Notes under the pieces: model-generated
What the model was told of the DNA's origin: nothing
The model's input: only the letters and a program-made list of their open reading frames with translations
The model's database searches: none
Part shown: positions 37,253 through 45,797 of the stretch, one piece after another
Layout of the letters: each line of letters opens with the position of its first letter
How positions within the stretch are numbered: the stretch's first letter is position 1
Assembly: GCF_947495665.1 (NCBI RefSeq)
Contig: NZ_CANLZV010000007.1
Coordinates: 186,001 to 250,000, forward strand
DNA from: an uncultured Sunxiuqinia sp.
GTDB lineage: Bacteria > Bacteroidota > Bacteroidia > Bacteroidales > Prolixibacteraceae
Length of the DNA: 64,000 nt
Direction: 5' to 3'
Made by a program: the position numbers and the translations under genes

Positions 37253-39565
37253 GTGAATTATCTTGAAGAATTAAACGAAGCTCAAAGACAAGCTGTTGAA
37301 AATACCGAAGGGCCATCCCTGATCATTGCCGGAGCCGGCTCTGGCAAAACACGGGTACTGACTTACCGCATTGCTCACTTGCTGAAGCAAGGCACACGAC
37401 CGGCCAGCATTTTATCGCTTACCTTTACCAACAAGGCAGCCAAAGAAATGAAAGAACGGATTGCCAATGTTGTTGGGGCACACACGGCCAAATACCTTTG
37501 GATGGGAACGTTTCACTCCATTTTTGCCCGCATTTTACGGGTGGAATCGGAAGTTCTTGGTTACCCCTCAAATTTCACAATCTATGATTCAGCAGACTCC
37601 AAAAGCCTGTTGAAAACCATTATCAAAGAATTTAAGCTGGACGATAAAACATACAAAGTCAACGTGGTTGCCAGCCGGATTTCAGCAGCAAAAAACAGCC
37701 TGATTACTCCCGCAGCCTATGCCACCAATGCCCAGGTACGCGAATATGACATGAGCATACGCATGCCACGCATCGCTGAGCTCTATAAGGAATATTCACG
37801 CCGATGCTTTTTGGCCGGAGCCATGGATTTTGATGACCTGCTATTGAAAACAAACATCTTGTTCCGCGACCACAAAGACATACTGGCCAAATACCAGGAT
37901 CGATTTGACTATGTTTTGGTTGACGAGTATCAGGATACGAACTTCTCGCAATACCTGATTGTAAAAAACCTGGCTTCTAAACACAAAAACCTATGCGTTG
38001 TTGGCGATGATGCCCAAAGTATTTATTCATTCCGCGGAGCACGAATTGAAAACATTCTGAATTTTCAGAAAGATTACCCCGAGCACCAGGTTTACAAGCT
38101 GGAGCAAAACTACCGCTCAACGCAAACCATTGTGAATGCAGCCAACAGCGTGATTCAAAAAAACAAACGTCAGCTCCCCAAACGGGTTTTTTCCGAAAAT
38201 GCCGAAGGAAACCGCATCAAAGTGTTTTCGGCCTTAACCGATAACGAGGAAGGGTACTTGGTTGCCAATGAAATCAGCGAAACCCGCATGCGCCATCATT
38301 ACCACTATTACGACTATGCAATTTTGTACCGCACCAATGCCCAGTCGCGTATTTTTGAGGAATGCCTGCGAAAACGCAACATTCCCTATAAAATATACGG
38401 AGGACTATCCTTCTACCAACGCAAGGAAATCAAGGACTTACTATCCTACTTCCGGATCGTCATCAATCCGAAGGACAACGAAGCCCTCAAACGAATTATT
38501 AATTACCCGGCCCGCGGAATTGGCGCCACCACTCTGACCAAGCTTGAGCAGGCAGCCATGAGTCAGGGCACCAGTATTTTCGAGATTATCGAACAAAGTG
38601 AATCCGTCAATCATGCCGCTCTGAACAGAGGAACCATCAGCAAAGTGCAGCAATTTGCGGCCCTGATCAAACAGTTTCAGGACAAAAACGAACTGAACGA
38701 TGCCTATGAAATGGCGAGCGAAATTGCCACACAGACTGGTGTCATAAAAGATTTATACAAGGATCAAACAACAGAAGGACTAAGCCGGTTCCAAAATATC
38801 CAGGAGTTATTGAATGGTATACAGGAATTCTCAATCAATGCCCGCGAGGAAGGACAGCCCAACCACCTGGCTAATTACATGGAGGATGTGGCCCTGCTTA
38901 CCGATCAGGATTCAGATAAAGACGAAGACCGCGATAAGGTAACCTTGATGACCATCCACTCGGCCAAAGGGCTTGAATTTAAAAACGTATTTATCGTGGG
39001 AGTGGAAGAAAACCTATTCCCCTCCAACCAGTTTGGAAACATCACCCCTGAAGCTTTTGAAGAAGAACGCCGGTTGTTTTATGTTGCTCTTACTCGCGCC
39101 GAAGAAAATGCCTACCTCAGCTTTGCCAGACAACGCTACCGCTGGGGGAAACTTGATTTCTGCAATCCCAGCCGCTTTATCGGCGAAGTTGACATGCAGT
39201 TTCTGGAACTTCCAGCTGAAGCCGACTTTAACTTTGACGAATTGCCGGGTGAAGACAAAGCCATTCAGAAACAAACATTTGGCAAACCATCTGCAGCTTC
39301 CCGCCGGCCGACTACCGCCGATCAGCCGGGCATGAACCAAAAACTGGTCCAACTTCGGCAAGCCAAAAAGCAAGCTCAAAATTTTGATGGCGATGACCCT
39401 CGCGACATTCAAACGGGCATGTTGGTTGAACACCAACGATTTGGTAAAGGTAAGGTCCAGCAGGTTGAAGGTACGTTTCCCAACCTTAAAGCTACCGTGT
39501 TCTTTCCCAATGCCGGTCAAAAGCAATTGCTGCTTAAATTTGCCAAGCTAAAAATTGTTGAATAA
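37253..39565 (+). CDS. pcrA: ATP-dependent DNA helicase UvrD/PcrA
   Basis: 770 residues from a GTG at 37253 (reads MNYLEELNEAQRQAVEN); another GTG lies two codons upstream. Superfamily 1A motifs are complete: GAGSGKTRVL, DYVLVDEYQDTN, VVGDDAQSIYSFRGA, LEQNYRST, TLMTIHSAKGLEF and RRLFYVALTRA. The last ~50 residues (GMLVEHQRFGKGKVQQVEG...) match the Tudor-like tail by which PcrA/UvrD contacts RNA polymerase. Role: nucleotide excision and mismatch repair, and removal of transcription/replication conflicts. Confidence 0.95.
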   Translation: MNYLEELNEAQRQAVENTEGPSLIIAGAGSGKTRVLTYRIAHLLKQGTRPASILSLTFTNKAAKEMKERIANVVGAHTAKYLWMGTFHSIFARILRVESEVLGYPSNFTIYDSADSKSLLKTIIKEFKLDDKTYKVNVVASRISAAKNSLITPAAYATNAQVREYDMSIRMPRIAELYKEYSRRCFLAGAMDFDDLLLKTNILFRDHKDILAKYQDRFDYVLVDEYQDTNFSQYLIVKNLASKHKNLCVVGDDAQSIYSFRGARIENILNFQKDYPEHQVYKLEQNYRSTQTIVNAANSVIQKNKRQLPKRVFSENAEGNRIKVFSALTDNEEGYLVANEISETRMRHHYHYYDYAILYRTNAQSRIFEECLRKRNIPYKIYGGLSFYQRKEIKDLLSYFRIVINPKDNEALKRIINYPARGIGATTLTKLEQAAMSQGTSIFEIIEQSESVNHAALNRGTISKVQQFAALIKQFQDKNELNDAYEMASEIATQTGVIKDLYKDQTTEGLSRFQNIQELLNGIQEFSINAREEGQPNHLANYMEDVALLTDQDSDKDEDRDKVTLMTIHSAKGLEFKNVFIVGVEENLFPSNQFGNITPEAFEEERRLFYVALTRAEENAYLSFARQRYRWGKLDFCNPSRFIGEVDMQFLELPAEADFNFDELPGEDKAIQKQTFGKPSAASRRPTTADQPGMNQKLVQLRQAKKQAQNFDGDDPRDIQTGMLVEHQRFGKGKVQQVEGTFPNLKATVFFPNAGQKQLLLKFAKLKIVE

Positions 39566-39619
39566 TTCAACGGCTGGAAGGGAATAACAGCCAACCAATC
39601 AAGTTTTTCGCAAATTAAA

Positions 39620-39650
39620 TTTGTCAACAAAATATTTTCACTTAGCTTTG
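39620..39650 (+). promoter_or_regulatory. Promoter of the DUF4290-murA operon
   Basis: TTTG (39620-39623), a 19-nt spacer and TAGCTTTG (39643-39650) give full matches to both Bacteroidota promoter elements. The 5' UTR would be ~90 nt. Confidence 0.7.
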
Positions 39651-39746
39651 CAGGTAGATAAATCTCCTTTACTTCAGATTATCAATAGTATTACCGAACT
39701 AGTACAACCTTGTTTGACACAAAAGTTTATTAGATATTTTTTTTAA

Positions 39747-40367
39747 ATGGATTACAACTCGAATCGTAAAAAATTACCCCTGCCGGAGTATGGGCGTAAT
39801 ATTCAGAATATGGTTGATCACGTGATGACCATTGAGGACCGTACTGAACGCAATATAGCGGCCCAAACTATTATCGACATCATGGGGAACTTACACCCTT
39901 ACCTGCGCGATATCAACGATTTCAAGCATAAACTCTGGGACCACCTGGCAATTATGGCTGACTTCAAGTTGGATATCGATTATCCGTATGATCCGCCAAA
40001 GCCGGAAACATTTCAGGAGCCTCCCAAAAAAGTACCTTACTCAAGTAATAAAATCAAATTTCGTTACTACGGAAAAACATTGGAATTGATGGTTAATGAA
40101 GCCATTCAATATGAAAGCGGCGAAGAAAAGGAAATTCTGATCACCCTGCTGGCCAACCACATGAAGAAATCCTACCTGACGTGGAACAAAGACGCCGTAG
40201 ATGATGAGAAAATTTACAAGGATCTGGAAATTGTTTCCGATGGAAAAATCCAAAGAGATGATTTGGATCTAACCGAAACACGTGATATTCTTTTCCGTTC
40301 AGCCCCACGCAAAAAACAAAACACCGGCTCGAACCGAGGCCCCAAAAAACATCGCAAAAACGACTAA
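39747..40367 (+). CDS. DUF4290 domain-containing protein
   Basis: 206 residues. The N-terminus (MDYNSNRKKLPLPEYGRNIQNMVDHVM) and NLHPYLRDINDFKHKLWDHLAIMADF match DUF4290, a Bacteroidota-restricted family of unknown function. No signal peptide or membrane helix. The tail is basic (RSAPRKKQNTGSNRGPKKHRKND), suggesting nucleic-acid contact. Only 17 nt separate it from murA, a conserved pairing in the phylum that hints at a link with cell-wall synthesis, but nothing in the sequence proves it. Confidence 0.85.
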   Translation: MDYNSNRKKLPLPEYGRNIQNMVDHVMTIEDRTERNIAAQTIIDIMGNLHPYLRDINDFKHKLWDHLAIMADFKLDIDYPYDPPKPETFQEPPKKVPYSSNKIKFRYYGKTLELMVNEAIQYESGEEKEILITLLANHMKKSYLTWNKDAVDDEKIYKDLEIVSDGKIQRDDLDLTETRDILFRSAPRKKQNTGSNRGPKKHRKND

Positions 40368-40384
40368 AAACACTATTCAAGGAG

Positions 40385-41692
40385 ATGGCAACATTTCAAA
40401 TTGAAGGCGGAAAAAAATTAGCAGGGACGCTAAAGCCTCAAGGTGCAAAAAACGAAGCATTGCAAGTTATTTGTGCAACCCTCTTAACCAGCGAACCCGT
40501 TATCATTAGCAATATTCCCGAAATTCGGGATGTATTGAAACTCATCGAAATTTTGAGCGAATTAGGCGTTAAAACCGAACGTTTGCAAAAAGGACAGTAC
40601 AAGTTTCAAGCTGATCAGGTGGATATGCATTACCTGAAATCAGAGCAATTTGCTCGTCAGGCCAGCAGCTTGCGCGGATCCATCATGATTGTCGGTCCCC
40701 TGTTGGCGCGCTTCAACAAAGCCCTGATTCCTCAGCCGGGTGGTGATAAAATTGGACGCCGCCGCTTAGACACTCATTTTGTTGGTCTCCAAAAACTCGG
40801 AGCTGAATTTACTTACGACCCCGTCAACCTTTTTTACCGGGTTACGACCCAAAAACTTCAGGGAGCCTACATGCTTCTCGACGAGGCATCAGTTACCGGA
40901 ACGGCCAATATTTTAATGGCTGCCGTTATGGCTGAAGGCATTACCACCATTTACAATGCAGCTTGCGAACCCTATCTGCAGCAGCTTTGCAAAATGCTGG
41001 TTTCAATGGGGGCAAAGATCGAGGGAATTGGCTCAAACCTGCTTCGCATTACAGGAGTTAAACAGCTCAGCGGATGCACACACGCCATTTTGCCCGACAT
41101 GATTGAGGTTGGCAGCTTTATTGGGCTGGCCGCCATGACTGGTTCAGAAATAACCATCCAGGGAACCGGAATTGAACATCTGGGAATTATTCCTGAGTCT
41201 TTTAAACGCCTTGGCATCAAATTGCAGGTTAAAGGAGACGACATTTTCATTCCCGAACAGGAAGGCTATGAAATTGAAACCTTCATCGACGGGTCCATCA
41301 TGACCATTTCAGATGCTCCCTGGCCCGGATTAACACCCGACCTGCTAAGTATCTTTTTAGTGGTAGCCACCCAAGCCAAAGGCAGCGTGCTTATACACCA
41401 AAAGATGTTTGAAAGCCGTCTGTTCTTTGTGGATAAACTCATTGACATGGGAGCCCAAATTATCCTTTGCGACCCGCACCGTGCCACAGTCATCGGATTG
41501 AATAAAAAACACACGCTTCGTGGTACCACTATGTCATCACCTGACATTCGGGCTGGAGTAGCCTTGCTAATTGCAGCCTTATCGGCTCAAGGGAAAAGCG
41601 AAATTTTTAACATTGAACAAATCGACCGTGGCTATGAAGCCATCGACCAGCGTTTGCAGGCTATCGGAGCCAATATCATTCGAACCAGCTAA
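40385..41692 (+). CDS. murA: UDP-N-acetylglucosamine 1-carboxyvinyltransferase (MurA), Asp-type active site
   Basis: 435 residues. MurA transfers enolpyruvate from PEP to UDP-GlcNAc, the first committed step of peptidoglycan synthesis. Clear blocks: LKPQGAKNEALQVICATLLT, SSLRGSIMIVGPLLARF, GRRRLDTHFVGLQKLGA and the C-terminal SSPDIRAGVALLIAALSAQG. In the active-site loop the usual PGGC is PGGD: Asp121 replaces the Cys alkylated by fosfomycin (Cys115 in E. coli). Asp-type MurA is active but fosfomycin-insensitive in other bacteria. Downstream of DUF4290 in an operon. Confidence 0.96.
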   Translation: MATFQIEGGKKLAGTLKPQGAKNEALQVICATLLTSEPVIISNIPEIRDVLKLIEILSELGVKTERLQKGQYKFQADQVDMHYLKSEQFARQASSLRGSIMIVGPLLARFNKALIPQPGGDKIGRRRLDTHFVGLQKLGAEFTYDPVNLFYRVTTQKLQGAYMLLDEASVTGTANILMAAVMAEGITTIYNAACEPYLQQLCKMLVSMGAKIEGIGSNLLRITGVKQLSGCTHAILPDMIEVGSFIGLAAMTGSEITIQGTGIEHLGIIPESFKRLGIKLQVKGDDIFIPEQEGYEIETFIDGSIMTISDAPWPGLTPDLLSIFLVVATQAKGSVLIHQKMFESRLFFVDKLIDMGAQIILCDPHRATVIGLNKKHTLRGTTMSSPDIRAGVALLIAALSAQGKSEIFNIEQIDRGYEAIDQRLQAIGANIIRTS

Positions 41693-41818
41693 TCGATTAT
41701 CAACAAGCCGTTTTGTTAATAAATTCAAAAAGTGACGTGCCCACATAGTGACATAGTTGCATTTTTACTATTATTGGGCTCGATTTGAGTTGAAATTTTG
41801 AATTAAGAGAAAAGAAAG

Positions 41819-42343
41819 ATGAAACAAAAATTATTAATTACACTGACATTGATTGTAGGCCTGATCGCCCAATCATATGCCGGCGATGATGTTAAAATAG
41901 GTCTTGCCGTTGGCAATAAAGCTCCTGAGATTGCAGAACAATCAATTGACGGAAAAGAACTTACCTTATCCTCCTTAAAAGGGAAAGTGGTATTAATTGA
42001 CTTTTGGGCTTCGTGGTGTCCCCCTTGCCGGCGCGAAAACCCAACTGTTGTGGCTGCCTATGAATCATTTAAAGACAAAAAGTTTAAAAACGGAAATGGC
42101 TTTACGGTCTTCAGCGTGTCACTCGACAAAAACAAAGAAGCCTGGAAAAAAGCCATTGAAGATGACAAACTCGGTTGGGACTACCATGTGTCAGACTTAA
42201 ATGGCTGGCAGGCCAAATACGCTGCTGTATATGGGGTTCGCGGTATTCCAGCAAGCTTCCTGATTGACGGCGATGGGGTAATCATTGCCAAGAACCTGCG
42301 TGGAGCAGCGCTTGAAGCTACTTTGAAGGAACTATTAAAATAA
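41819..42343 (+). CDS. TlpA/ResA-like periplasmic thioredoxin
   Basis: 174 residues. A signal peptide (MKQKLLITLTLIVGLIAQSYA) precedes a thioredoxin fold with LIDFWASWCPPCRRENP (CPPC active site, ~residues 64-67) and the cis-Pro in RGIPASFLIDGDG. TlpA-like proteins reduce disulfides in the periplasm, for instance in cytochrome maturation. No partner gene adjoins it. A strong terminator follows at 42366. Confidence 0.9.
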   Translation: MKQKLLITLTLIVGLIAQSYAGDDVKIGLAVGNKAPEIAEQSIDGKELTLSSLKGKVVLIDFWASWCPPCRRENPTVVAAYESFKDKKFKNGNGFTVFSVSLDKNKEAWKKAIEDDKLGWDYHVSDLNGWQAKYAAVYGVRGIPASFLIDGDGVIIAKNLRGAALEATLKELLK

Positions 42344-42365
42344 GATTATATCCACATAGCATTGG

Positions 42366-42398
42366 AAGGCAGTACACCCGTGCTGCCTTTCTTTTTTT
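42366..42398 (+). terminator. Rho-independent terminator after the TlpA-like gene
   Basis: AAGGCAGTAC pairs with GTGCTGCCTT (one G-U) around ACCC and is followed by TCTTTTTTT. Confidence 0.85.
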
Positions 42399-42399
42399 A

Positions 42400-42407
42400 T
42401 ACTTTTG
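42400..42407 (+). promoter_or_regulatory. -7 promoter box for grpE-dnaJ
   Basis: TACTTTTG matches the housekeeping -7 consensus directly after the preceding terminator. No CIRCE element (TTAGCACTC/GAGTGCTAA) is present before grpE. Confidence 0.4.
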
Positions 42408-42505
42408 TCAGCTATTGACAAGCCAGGTGTGCCAAATTGTCCCCATACGCGAAATGGCAACGTTTTTGTAAATCGACAATCCGGTAATTTTAAATACGAA
42501 GAAAC

Positions 42506-43117
42506 ATGGCCAAAGAAAAAATAAGCAACGATCAAGAGCAAGTAGAAGAAAAGGAAGTTACAGAAACAACTGCTCAGGAACAAAACGAAACGGCTGAACA
42601 AGACGCAAAATCAGAAAAGGCAGAAGCCTCTAAAAAAGATAAGAAGTCAAAAAAAGAGAAACCTGAAGATAAAATCGAAGCTTTAGGAAAAGAATTGCAG
42701 GAAATAAGAGACAAACACATTCGTCTTCAAGCCGAGTTTGACAACTACCGCAAACGCACCATGCGCGAGAAAATGGACCTTGTGAAAACAGGTGGAGAAA
42801 CGGTTATTGTCAATATTCTACCTGTTATTGATGACTTTGAACGCGCGCTAATGGCTTTCAGCGAGATTGACGACAAAGACCCACTAAAAGAGGGCATCCT
42901 GTTGATCTATAGCAAATTTCAGGATTTCCTGAAACAAAACGGAATTGCTGAAATTAACGCCTTAGAAAAAGACTTTGATACCGACTTGCACGAAGCGGTA
43001 ACTAAAATTCCTGCCCCTAAAGAAGAACTCAAAGGGAAAGTGGTGGATGTCATTCAAAAGGGCTATCTGATGAATGAAAAAGTCATTCGCTTTTCGAAAG
43101 TGGTAATTGGCGAATAG
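42506..43117 (+). CDS. grpE: Nucleotide exchange factor GrpE
   Basis: 203 residues. An acidic, Glu/Lys-rich disordered N-terminus (~1-60) is followed by the long dimeric helix ([26 protein letters not shown]) and the beta-wing ([40 protein letters not shown]). GrpE releases ADP from DnaK. It is 17 nt upstream of dnaJ; dnaK is not in the window. Confidence 0.96.
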   Translation: MAKEKISNDQEQVEEKEVTETTAQEQNETAEQDAKSEKAEASKKDKKSKKEKPEDKIEALGKELQEIRDKHIRLQAEFDNYRKRTMREKMDLVKTGGETVIVNILPVIDDFERALMAFSEIDDKDPLKEGILLIYSKFQDFLKQNGIAEINALEKDFDTDLHEAVTKIPAPKEELKGKVVDVIQKGYLMNEKVIRFSKVVIGE

Positions 43118-43134
43118 ACAAAGAAAAAGCAAGT

Positions 43135-44301
43135 ATGACAAAAAGAGATTTTTACGAAGTATTAGGAGTTAGCAAAAACGCTTCAGCCGAGGAAATTAAA
43201 AAAGCCTATCGCAAAAAAGCCATTCAATATCACCCGGATAAAAATCCGGACAACAAGGAAGCTGAAGAAAAATTCAAGGAAGCTGCCGAGGCCTACGAGG
43301 TATTGAGTAATCCGCAAAAGAAACAACGCTATGACCAGTTCGGGCATGCCGGAGTTGGCGGAGCAGGCGGCGGCGGTGGATTCAGCCAGCACGATATGTC
43401 CATGGATGATATTTTCTCCATGTTTGGCGATATTTTCGGAGGTCATGGCTTTGGCGGAGGCGGTTTCGGCGGCTTTGGCGGGTCATCTCGCGGAGGCGGC
43501 AGAAGAGTGCATCGCGGATCCGATCTGCGCGTAAAAGTCACCCTTTCGCTTAAAGACATTGCCAATGGCGTAGAAAAGAAACTGAAGCTAAAGAAATACA
43601 AAGCTTGTGATTCCTGTAACGGAACCGGAGCACAAGGCGGCAATGACTATACCTCCTGTTCCACGTGTCGCGGAAGCGGCCACGTAACCCGCGTAACCAA
43701 CACCTTGTTGGGACAAATGCAAACAACAGCAGCCTGCCCCAGCTGTAATGGCGAAGGTCAGATTATTAAAAACAAATGTAACTCCTGTGGCGGCGAAGGC
43801 GTTGTTCGTGACGAAGAAGTTGTGAGCATCAAAATCCCGGCCGGAGTAGCAGAAGGTATGCAGCTGAATGTTTCAGGCAAAGGAAATGCTGGACGACGCG
43901 GCGGACTGAATGGTGATTTATTAGTCATTATTACAGAAGAAAACCATCCGGAACTAATTCGGGATGGCAATAATTTAATCTACAATTTATTCCTCAGCCT
44001 GCCTGATTTTGCTTTAGGCACAACAGCTGAAATACCTACTGTTGAGAATAAAGTAAAAGTGAAGATAGAAGCCGGCACACAGCCCGAGAAAATTTTACGC
44101 TTACGCGGAAAAGGGCTGCCTGATGTGAATGGCTATGGCAAAGGCGATTTACTGGTACGTATTCACGCTTGGGCTCCGAAGAAAATTTCGGCTGAAGAGC
44201 GTAAACTTCTCGAGAAGCTGCAAGCATCTCCAAACTTCCAGCATACGCCGGGAGCCGGAGACAAAAACTTCTTTGAGAAGATGAAGAACATATTTGACTA
44301 A
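43135..44301 (+). CDS. dnaJ: Chaperone protein DnaJ
   Basis: 388 residues, type I Hsp40. J domain 1-70 with HPD at ~33-35 ([10 protein letters not shown]); Gly/Phe-rich region ~75-120; four CxxCxGxG zinc modules ([32 protein letters not shown]) at ~155-225; C-terminal substrate-binding domains. It delivers clients to DnaK and stimulates its ATPase. Second gene of the grpE-dnaJ operon. Confidence 0.97.
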   Translation: MTKRDFYEVLGVSKNASAEEIKKAYRKKAIQYHPDKNPDNKEAEEKFKEAAEAYEVLSNPQKKQRYDQFGHAGVGGAGGGGGFSQHDMSMDDIFSMFGDIFGGHGFGGGGFGGFGGSSRGGGRRVHRGSDLRVKVTLSLKDIANGVEKKLKLKKYKACDSCNGTGAQGGNDYTSCSTCRGSGHVTRVTNTLLGQMQTTAACPSCNGEGQIIKNKCNSCGGEGVVRDEEVVSIKIPAGVAEGMQLNVSGKGNAGRRGGLNGDLLVIITEENHPELIRDGNNLIYNLFLSLPDFALGTTAEIPTVENKVKVKIEAGTQPEKILRLRGKGLPDVNGYGKGDLLVRIHAWAPKKISAEERKLLEKLQASPNFQHTPGAGDKNFFEKMKNIFD

Positions 44302-44320
44302 ATACGCAATGGTCACAACA

Positions 44321-44362
44321 AAAAGAAAGCGGTTATCTCCCTGAGAAACCGCTTTCTTCGTT
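44321..44362. terminator. Bidirectional terminator between dnaJ and the GH105-type gene
   Basis: AAGAAAGCGGTT (44323-44334) pairs with AACCGCTTTCTT (44347-44358), flanked by AAAA on the left and T-rich sequence on the right. It serves both convergent transcripts. Confidence 0.85.
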
Positions 44363-44385
44363 TATTTTCAGAAGTTCAAAACGAA

Positions 44386-45477
44386 CTACCAATCCATTTT
44401 AATCACCTCACTTCCGGCAAGTAAAAAGGCTCCTGTGCCATAAACCTCCCAACTGTCATTCGAGAAATTTGCACGCGGATCGGCACCAATTGGCTGGGTC
44501 CAGCCCACATGCCCATCGGCTTGCAACAAACCATTCAGGCCAATCCAGGCCTTTTCAACTACCGGCTGATACTCCTCTTTGTCTAAAAGGCCATTGTTAA
44601 TTCCCCATGCCAAAGCATAGGTATAAAAACCCGAACCGCTCGACTCGCCACCTGGATACGATTGCGGATCCAACAAACTGGCTCGCCATAAACCATCGGC
44701 TTGCTGAAGCGCTTTAATTTTACTGGCCATGCGTAAAAACTGATCTTCGTAGAACTGGCGGTTTTTATAATCAGCAGGAAGTTCCTCCAACACGCGCACC
44801 AGTCCGCCCATCACCCACCCATTGCCACGCGACCAAAATATTTTCTCACCGTTGGCTTCATAGCGAGGCTCTTTCCAATCGGTTTTATACTGAATATCCC
44901 GCGCATACAAATCCTCTTCCTGGTCAAAAAGCAAGTCATACGTTTCCTTAAAAAGCCGGTCATTAAACTCCAGGTATTTGTCATCTCCCAGCGTAACGCC
45001 AAGCTTCACCAAAGCCGGAGGAGCCATAAACAGGGCATCGCACCACCACCAGGTAATCGGGCGTATTTCGCCGGTTTTATATGGCGTCGCCATGATTTTG
45101 TCCGCCGTTTCCCGGAAAGGAGCAATCATTTTTTCGTCCTTCTCAATCCGATAAATATCAATGTAGGTTTGGCAAATCGCATGATCATCGGCATGCTGCA
45201 AGCGAGGGCCAGGCTTCCATTCATTGGCCTCTCCCATTTCCATTAAAGCCTTCCAAATCTTTTGGGAGCCGGTTGTTTCATAAGCCGCAAAAACACCCGC
45301 ATAAAAAGCGCCGTTGGTCCAATCATACAATTTGTGCTTCGGATTTTTTAACTGCCAGAAGGTCGCTTTCTTCATGACCTTTTTAATGTGATTGGGCTTA
45401 AACAATTTGTCTTTATTCCCGGCATTCAGACTGCCAACAAGCATAAACAGCAGTAAAACAGATAGTACTTTTTTCAT
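44386..45477 (-). CDS. Glycoside hydrolase family 88/105-type protein (unsaturated rhamnogalacturonyl hydrolase-like)
   Basis: 363 residues. A signal peptide (MKKVLSVLLLFMLVGSLNA) precedes an (alpha/alpha)6-barrel pattern: YDWTNGAFYAGVFAAYE, LQHADDHAICQTYIDIY, WWWCDALFMAPPALVKLG (Asp in the catalytic position of YteR-like enzymes) and KIFWSRGNGWVMGGLVRVLEELP. The family removes unsaturated uronic residues from oligosaccharides made by pectate or rhamnogalacturonan lyases, in the periplasm. No SusC/SusD or other CAZyme genes adjoin it. A LacI-type palindrome upstream suggests sugar-responsive control. Confidence 0.88.
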   Translation of the reverse strand: MKKVLSVLLLFMLVGSLNAGNKDKLFKPNHIKKVMKKATFWQLKNPKHKLYDWTNGAFYAGVFAAYETTGSQKIWKALMEMGEANEWKPGPRLQHADDHAICQTYIDIYRIEKDEKMIAPFRETADKIMATPYKTGEIRPITWWWCDALFMAPPALVKLGVTLGDDKYLEFNDRLFKETYDLLFDQEEDLYARDIQYKTDWKEPRYEANGEKIFWSRGNGWVMGGLVRVLEELPADYKNRQFYEDQFLRMASKIKALQQADGLWRASLLDPQSYPGGESSGSGFYTYALAWGINNGLLDKEEYQPVVEKAWIGLNGLLQADGHVGWTQPIGADPRANFSNDSWEVYGTGAFLLAGSEVIKMDW

Positions 45478-45501
45478 TATGATATTGATTTAGGTTTAAT
45501 C

Positions 45502-45540
45502 ATGCAATCAAAAATAATATTTTAATGCAATCGATTGTCA
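45502..45540 (-). promoter_or_regulatory. LacI-family operator-like palindrome upstream of the GH105-type gene
   Basis: CAATCGATTG (45528-45537) is a perfect 10-bp palindrome; with flanks it reads TGCAATCGATTGTC, close to the LacI-family consensus TGNAANCGNTTNCA (last two bases off). A half copy ATGCAATC lies 23 bp away at 45502-45509. A -7-like TATTTTTG (minus strand, 45516-45509) lies between, so binding could affect transcription of the hydrolase. No LacI-family gene is present in the window. Confidence 0.45.
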
Positions 45541-45604
45541 CAAAATACTAAAATTAAAAAAAGAATAAAAAATCGGATCGGAGTTACAATTTGTCAGAAT
45601 TTCA

Positions 45605-45636
45605 TTTGGTTCACCTTTATTTTATCACTATACTTG
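45605..45636 (+). promoter_or_regulatory. Promoter of the histidine operon
   Basis: TTTG (45605-45608), a 20-nt spacer and TATACTTG (45629-45636; one mismatch to TAnnTTTG). The transcript would begin about 15 nt before the leader peptide ATG at 45657. Confidence 0.6.
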
Positions 45637-45656
45637 CAGCTCAAAGTAAAAACGAC

Positions 45657-45716
45657 ATGAATAACAAACTGGGACATATCGGCCATCATCACATCCTATT
45701 AATTGGTAGGCCGTAA
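45657..45716 (+). CDS. hisL: his operon leader peptide
   Basis: A 19-codon ORF reading MNNKLGHIGHHHILLIGRP, with His at 7, 10, 11 and 12, ends 82 nt before hisG. His enrichment directly ahead of a his operon and terminator is the hallmark of an attenuation leader. The His codons (45684-45692) overlap or adjoin the first arm of the RNA switch, and the stop codon (45714-45716) abuts its second arm, as the mechanism requires. The product itself need have no function beyond measuring charged tRNA-His. Confidence 0.85.
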   Translation: MNNKLGHIGHHHILLIGRP

Positions 45717-45762
45717 TTCTTTTGCTTTGTTGTAAACAATATTAACCCAAAGAAGGCTTACC
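45680..45762 (+). promoter_or_regulatory. his attenuator: alternative RNA pairings
   Basis: Arm 1 CGGCC (45680-45684) can pair with arm 2 GGCCG (45709-45713). Arm 2 can instead pair through GGTAGGCC (45705-45712) with arm 3 GGCTTACC (45755-45762), 8 bp with one G-U. Arm 3 otherwise forms the terminator stem with arm 4. Inferred logic: a ribosome stalled at the His codons hides arm 1, freeing arm 2 to hold arm 3, so transcription continues. With ample His the ribosome reaches the stop and covers arm 2, so the terminator forms. Confidence 0.8.
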
Positions 45763-45781
45763 AAAACGGTAAGCCTTTTTT
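45753..45781 (+). terminator. his attenuator terminator
   Basis: AAGGCTTACC (45753-45762) pairs perfectly with GGTAAGCCTT (45768-45777) around AAAAC and is followed by TTTT. It ends only 16 nt before the hisG ATG, so it must be read through for his expression. Confidence 0.9.
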
Positions 45782-45797
45782 ATTGACAAAAATTAGC

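Noticed and set aside
42399-42505. CIRCE/HrcA operator before grpE-dnaJ
   Set aside because: The TTAGCACTC-N9-GAGTGCTAA inverted repeat is not present; only a weak TGCCA...TGGCA pair with a long loop is seen.
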